Made by a program: the position numbers and the translations under genes. Shown one piece after another: positions 13,777-14,824 of a stretch of DNA of 14,824 bases. Origin of the DNA: JAUIAI01 sp049680625 (GTDB lineage Bacteria; Pseudomonadota; Gammaproteobacteria; Burkholderiales; Burkholderiaceae_E); assembly GCA_049680625.1 (NCBI GenBank), contig JBAUID010000222.1, positions 1 through 14,824 on the forward strand, read 5' to 3'. How positions within the stretch are numbered: position 1 is the stretch's first letter; each line of letters begins with the position of its first letter. Below the pieces are notes generated by a model that saw only the letters and a list, made by a program, of their open reading frames with translations, searched no databases and was not told where the DNA came from.

Positions 13777-14346
13777 TTATATGCCGTTTGCTTGACTCGT
13801 TATCTTGATCGCAAACGTGTCGTGCGTAGCGCCATCTTCCTTTTTCAAGAGCCGCGATATTTCGACATCGGTTCCGAAGTGCCCAGCCAGGCCCTTGACC
13901 AGCCCGATGACCATATGCGCCAGACCATCCCGGTGACTGCGATAGTGCAAAATAATCTCATCGTCAGAAATTCGCTCGCATTGAAACGATGGTGGGGCAA
14001 GTTTGGGATACACCATGGCTACGCGAGTATGCATGTCATCCAGATTAGTCAAAGTTTCGAATAAGTCTGAGCCAGCGGCCTCGAGAAACTCTGCATAGCC
14101 CTTTGCTCCGGTAAAGTTGACCCAATAGATGCCAATATGCTCCAGGAGTGTCTCCGGTGCGATGGCAAGGTGCTCGCAGGCGGCGCCCACAATGCCATAC
14201 GTTATCGAATCAGGGTAGGACTCCATTCGAACAAATTCACCTACGTCCGTATCAGCTTTGCGTTTAACCTCTTCCCAAGCTTCATCACCGTACTTGGAGC
14301 AAACTAGCTCCTCGATAGCCTGGTTGACCAATCCGTACATATCCAA
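13777..14346 (-). CDS. hnoX: H-NOX heme nitric-oxide sensor
   Basis: The product is 189 residues, the normal size for a stand-alone bacterial H-NOX. It starts MDMYGLVNQAIEELV. The proximal heme ligand is H106 in NLDDMHTRV, and the propionate-binding YxSxR motif is YRSHR (135-139). No Tyr lies in the 136-150 stretch where the O2-binding distal Tyr of Thermoanaerobacter H-NOX would align, which fits an NO-selective sensor. The start at 14346 follows AAAGGA with seven-base spacing; the ATG two codons later is an alternative. It is the first gene of a two-gene operon with the HNOBA-PAS-GGDEF-EAL enzyme. It is expected to bind NO and regulate that enzyme through the HNOBA domain. Confidence 0.95.
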   Translation of the reverse strand: MDMYGLVNQAIEELVCSKYGDEAWEEVKRKADTDVGEFVRMESYPDSITYGIVGAACEHLAIAPETLLEHIGIYWVNFTGAKGYAEFLEAAGSDLFETLTNLDDMHTRVAMVYPKLAPPSFQCERISDDEIILHYRSHRDGLAHMVIGLVKGLAGHFGTDVEISRLLKKEDGATHDTFAIKITSQANGI

Positions 14347-14824
14347 TCCTTTAGTGGAAATTTGCTATCTCGATCGACCGAACGAGCCAAAAGTTAAGGC
14401 TGGGCAGTCCGTTCGGCTCTCAGTGGTCTTGCTGTCAAACAAGCGGTAGGTTGTGTGCTGATTAGTGAAATCCATCGGCTCGAAATGCAGTCGGTTCGGT
14501 TGCTCGAAGGTTCGCAACTGCGTGCATTAACGGACAATTCTGGTATTGAGTACCTTTCTCTTTAGCAATCGGTGAATGAGGATGGAGAAGTTCTTTATGT
14601 CTTGTCCTAACGTCTACGCAATCGTTTGGCAAGCAGAGCAGAGTCGACAGTCTTACACAAAGCCACCACTCAGATACAGCCATAAACGGGGGATTAGCCC
14701 TTGTTTTCTGGTGTTGGCGAAACAGTTTGATATTGCCGTATCCAGTGGATACTGAGAGCCCGCAAGACCGTGGGAGTTAATCCCGTATTAGCGACTATGA
14801 AATCAACGCTATCGGCTACACAAC
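14347..14824. other. Region upstream of the H-NOX operon, no gene seen
   Basis: The stretch holds the operon leader described at 14378-14416, but I found no supported coding region. The 73-codon minus-strand frame at 14462-14683 has no recognisable motif, so I left it out. A TTGACA-like hexamer exists on the minus strand upstream of the leader hairpin, but it lacks a good -10 partner. Further right, GTATCC-AGT-GGATAC (14738-14752) is a perfect inverted repeat inside outer arms GGGATTA (14690-14696) and TAATCCC (14778-14784). Confidence 0.4.
14378..14416 (-). promoter_or_regulatory. Stem-loop in the H-NOX operon leader
   Basis: CCGAACG-AGCC (14378-14388) pairs with GGCT (14398-14401) and CGTTCGG (14410-14416), giving up to 11 base pairs with an eight-base bulge. 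It lies 32-70 bases upstream of the H-NOX start codon. It could be an operator or a leader RNA structure if transcription starts further upstream. No T run follows it. Confidence 0.35.

Noticed and set aside
14462..14683. A 73-codon open frame on the minus strand
   Set aside because: No motif, no convincing ribosome binding site and amino-acid composition like random sequence.

Overview
The window looks like accessory DNA of a Gram-negative, probably gammaproteobacterial, genome. The evidence is a Sec signal peptide, an H-NOX/c-di-GMP operon of proteobacterial type, a giant LEPR/DUF4347-type surface protein, and IS66, IS6 and IS110 elements. Species cannot be named from sequence alone. Layout from left to right: (1) 1-2954, minus strand: the N-terminal ~984 residues of a giant repetitive exported protein with an LEPR-like N-terminus, a DUF4347 domain, a CSLREA-like motif, right-handed beta-helix repeats and cadherin-like repeats. 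The gene runs off the left edge. (2) 3249-4339: insertion sequence debris, namely an ISKra4-like N-terminal fragment and a decayed IS6-family element with a frameshift and a lost catalytic Asp. (3) 4409-6319, minus strand: a secreted three-part protein with an N-terminal domain of unknown family carrying a His-Gly...Cys pair, then a beta/gamma-crystallin domain, then a ricin-B lectin domain. (4) 6520-11530: a nest of mobile elements. The first 88 codons of an IS110-family transposase are cut by an IS66 element (tnpA, tnpB, damaged tnpC). The IS66 tnpC is itself interrupted, next to its catalytic Glu codon, by a compact ~2.6 kb element made of three overlapping genes that end in a large serine recombinase. 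Removing the recombinase element between two copies of CCAATGG restores the tnpC reading frame exactly. To the right lies the C-terminal half of a pRiA4b ORF-3-like gene. The whole nest lies between the left and right halves of a palindromic repeat, and a complete copy of that repeat lies at 4345-4389. (5) 11547-14346, minus strand: a two-gene operon of an H-NOX heme nitric-oxide sensor and its partner, an HNOBA-PAS-GGDEF-EAL enzyme that makes and/or breaks c-di-GMP. (6) 14347-14824: no gene seen, only leader structure and inverted repeats. The most interesting items are the serine-recombinase element placed in the conserved catalytic motif of an IS66 transposase, the split palindrome flanking the nest, and the unrecognised N-terminal domain of the crystallin/ricin protein.
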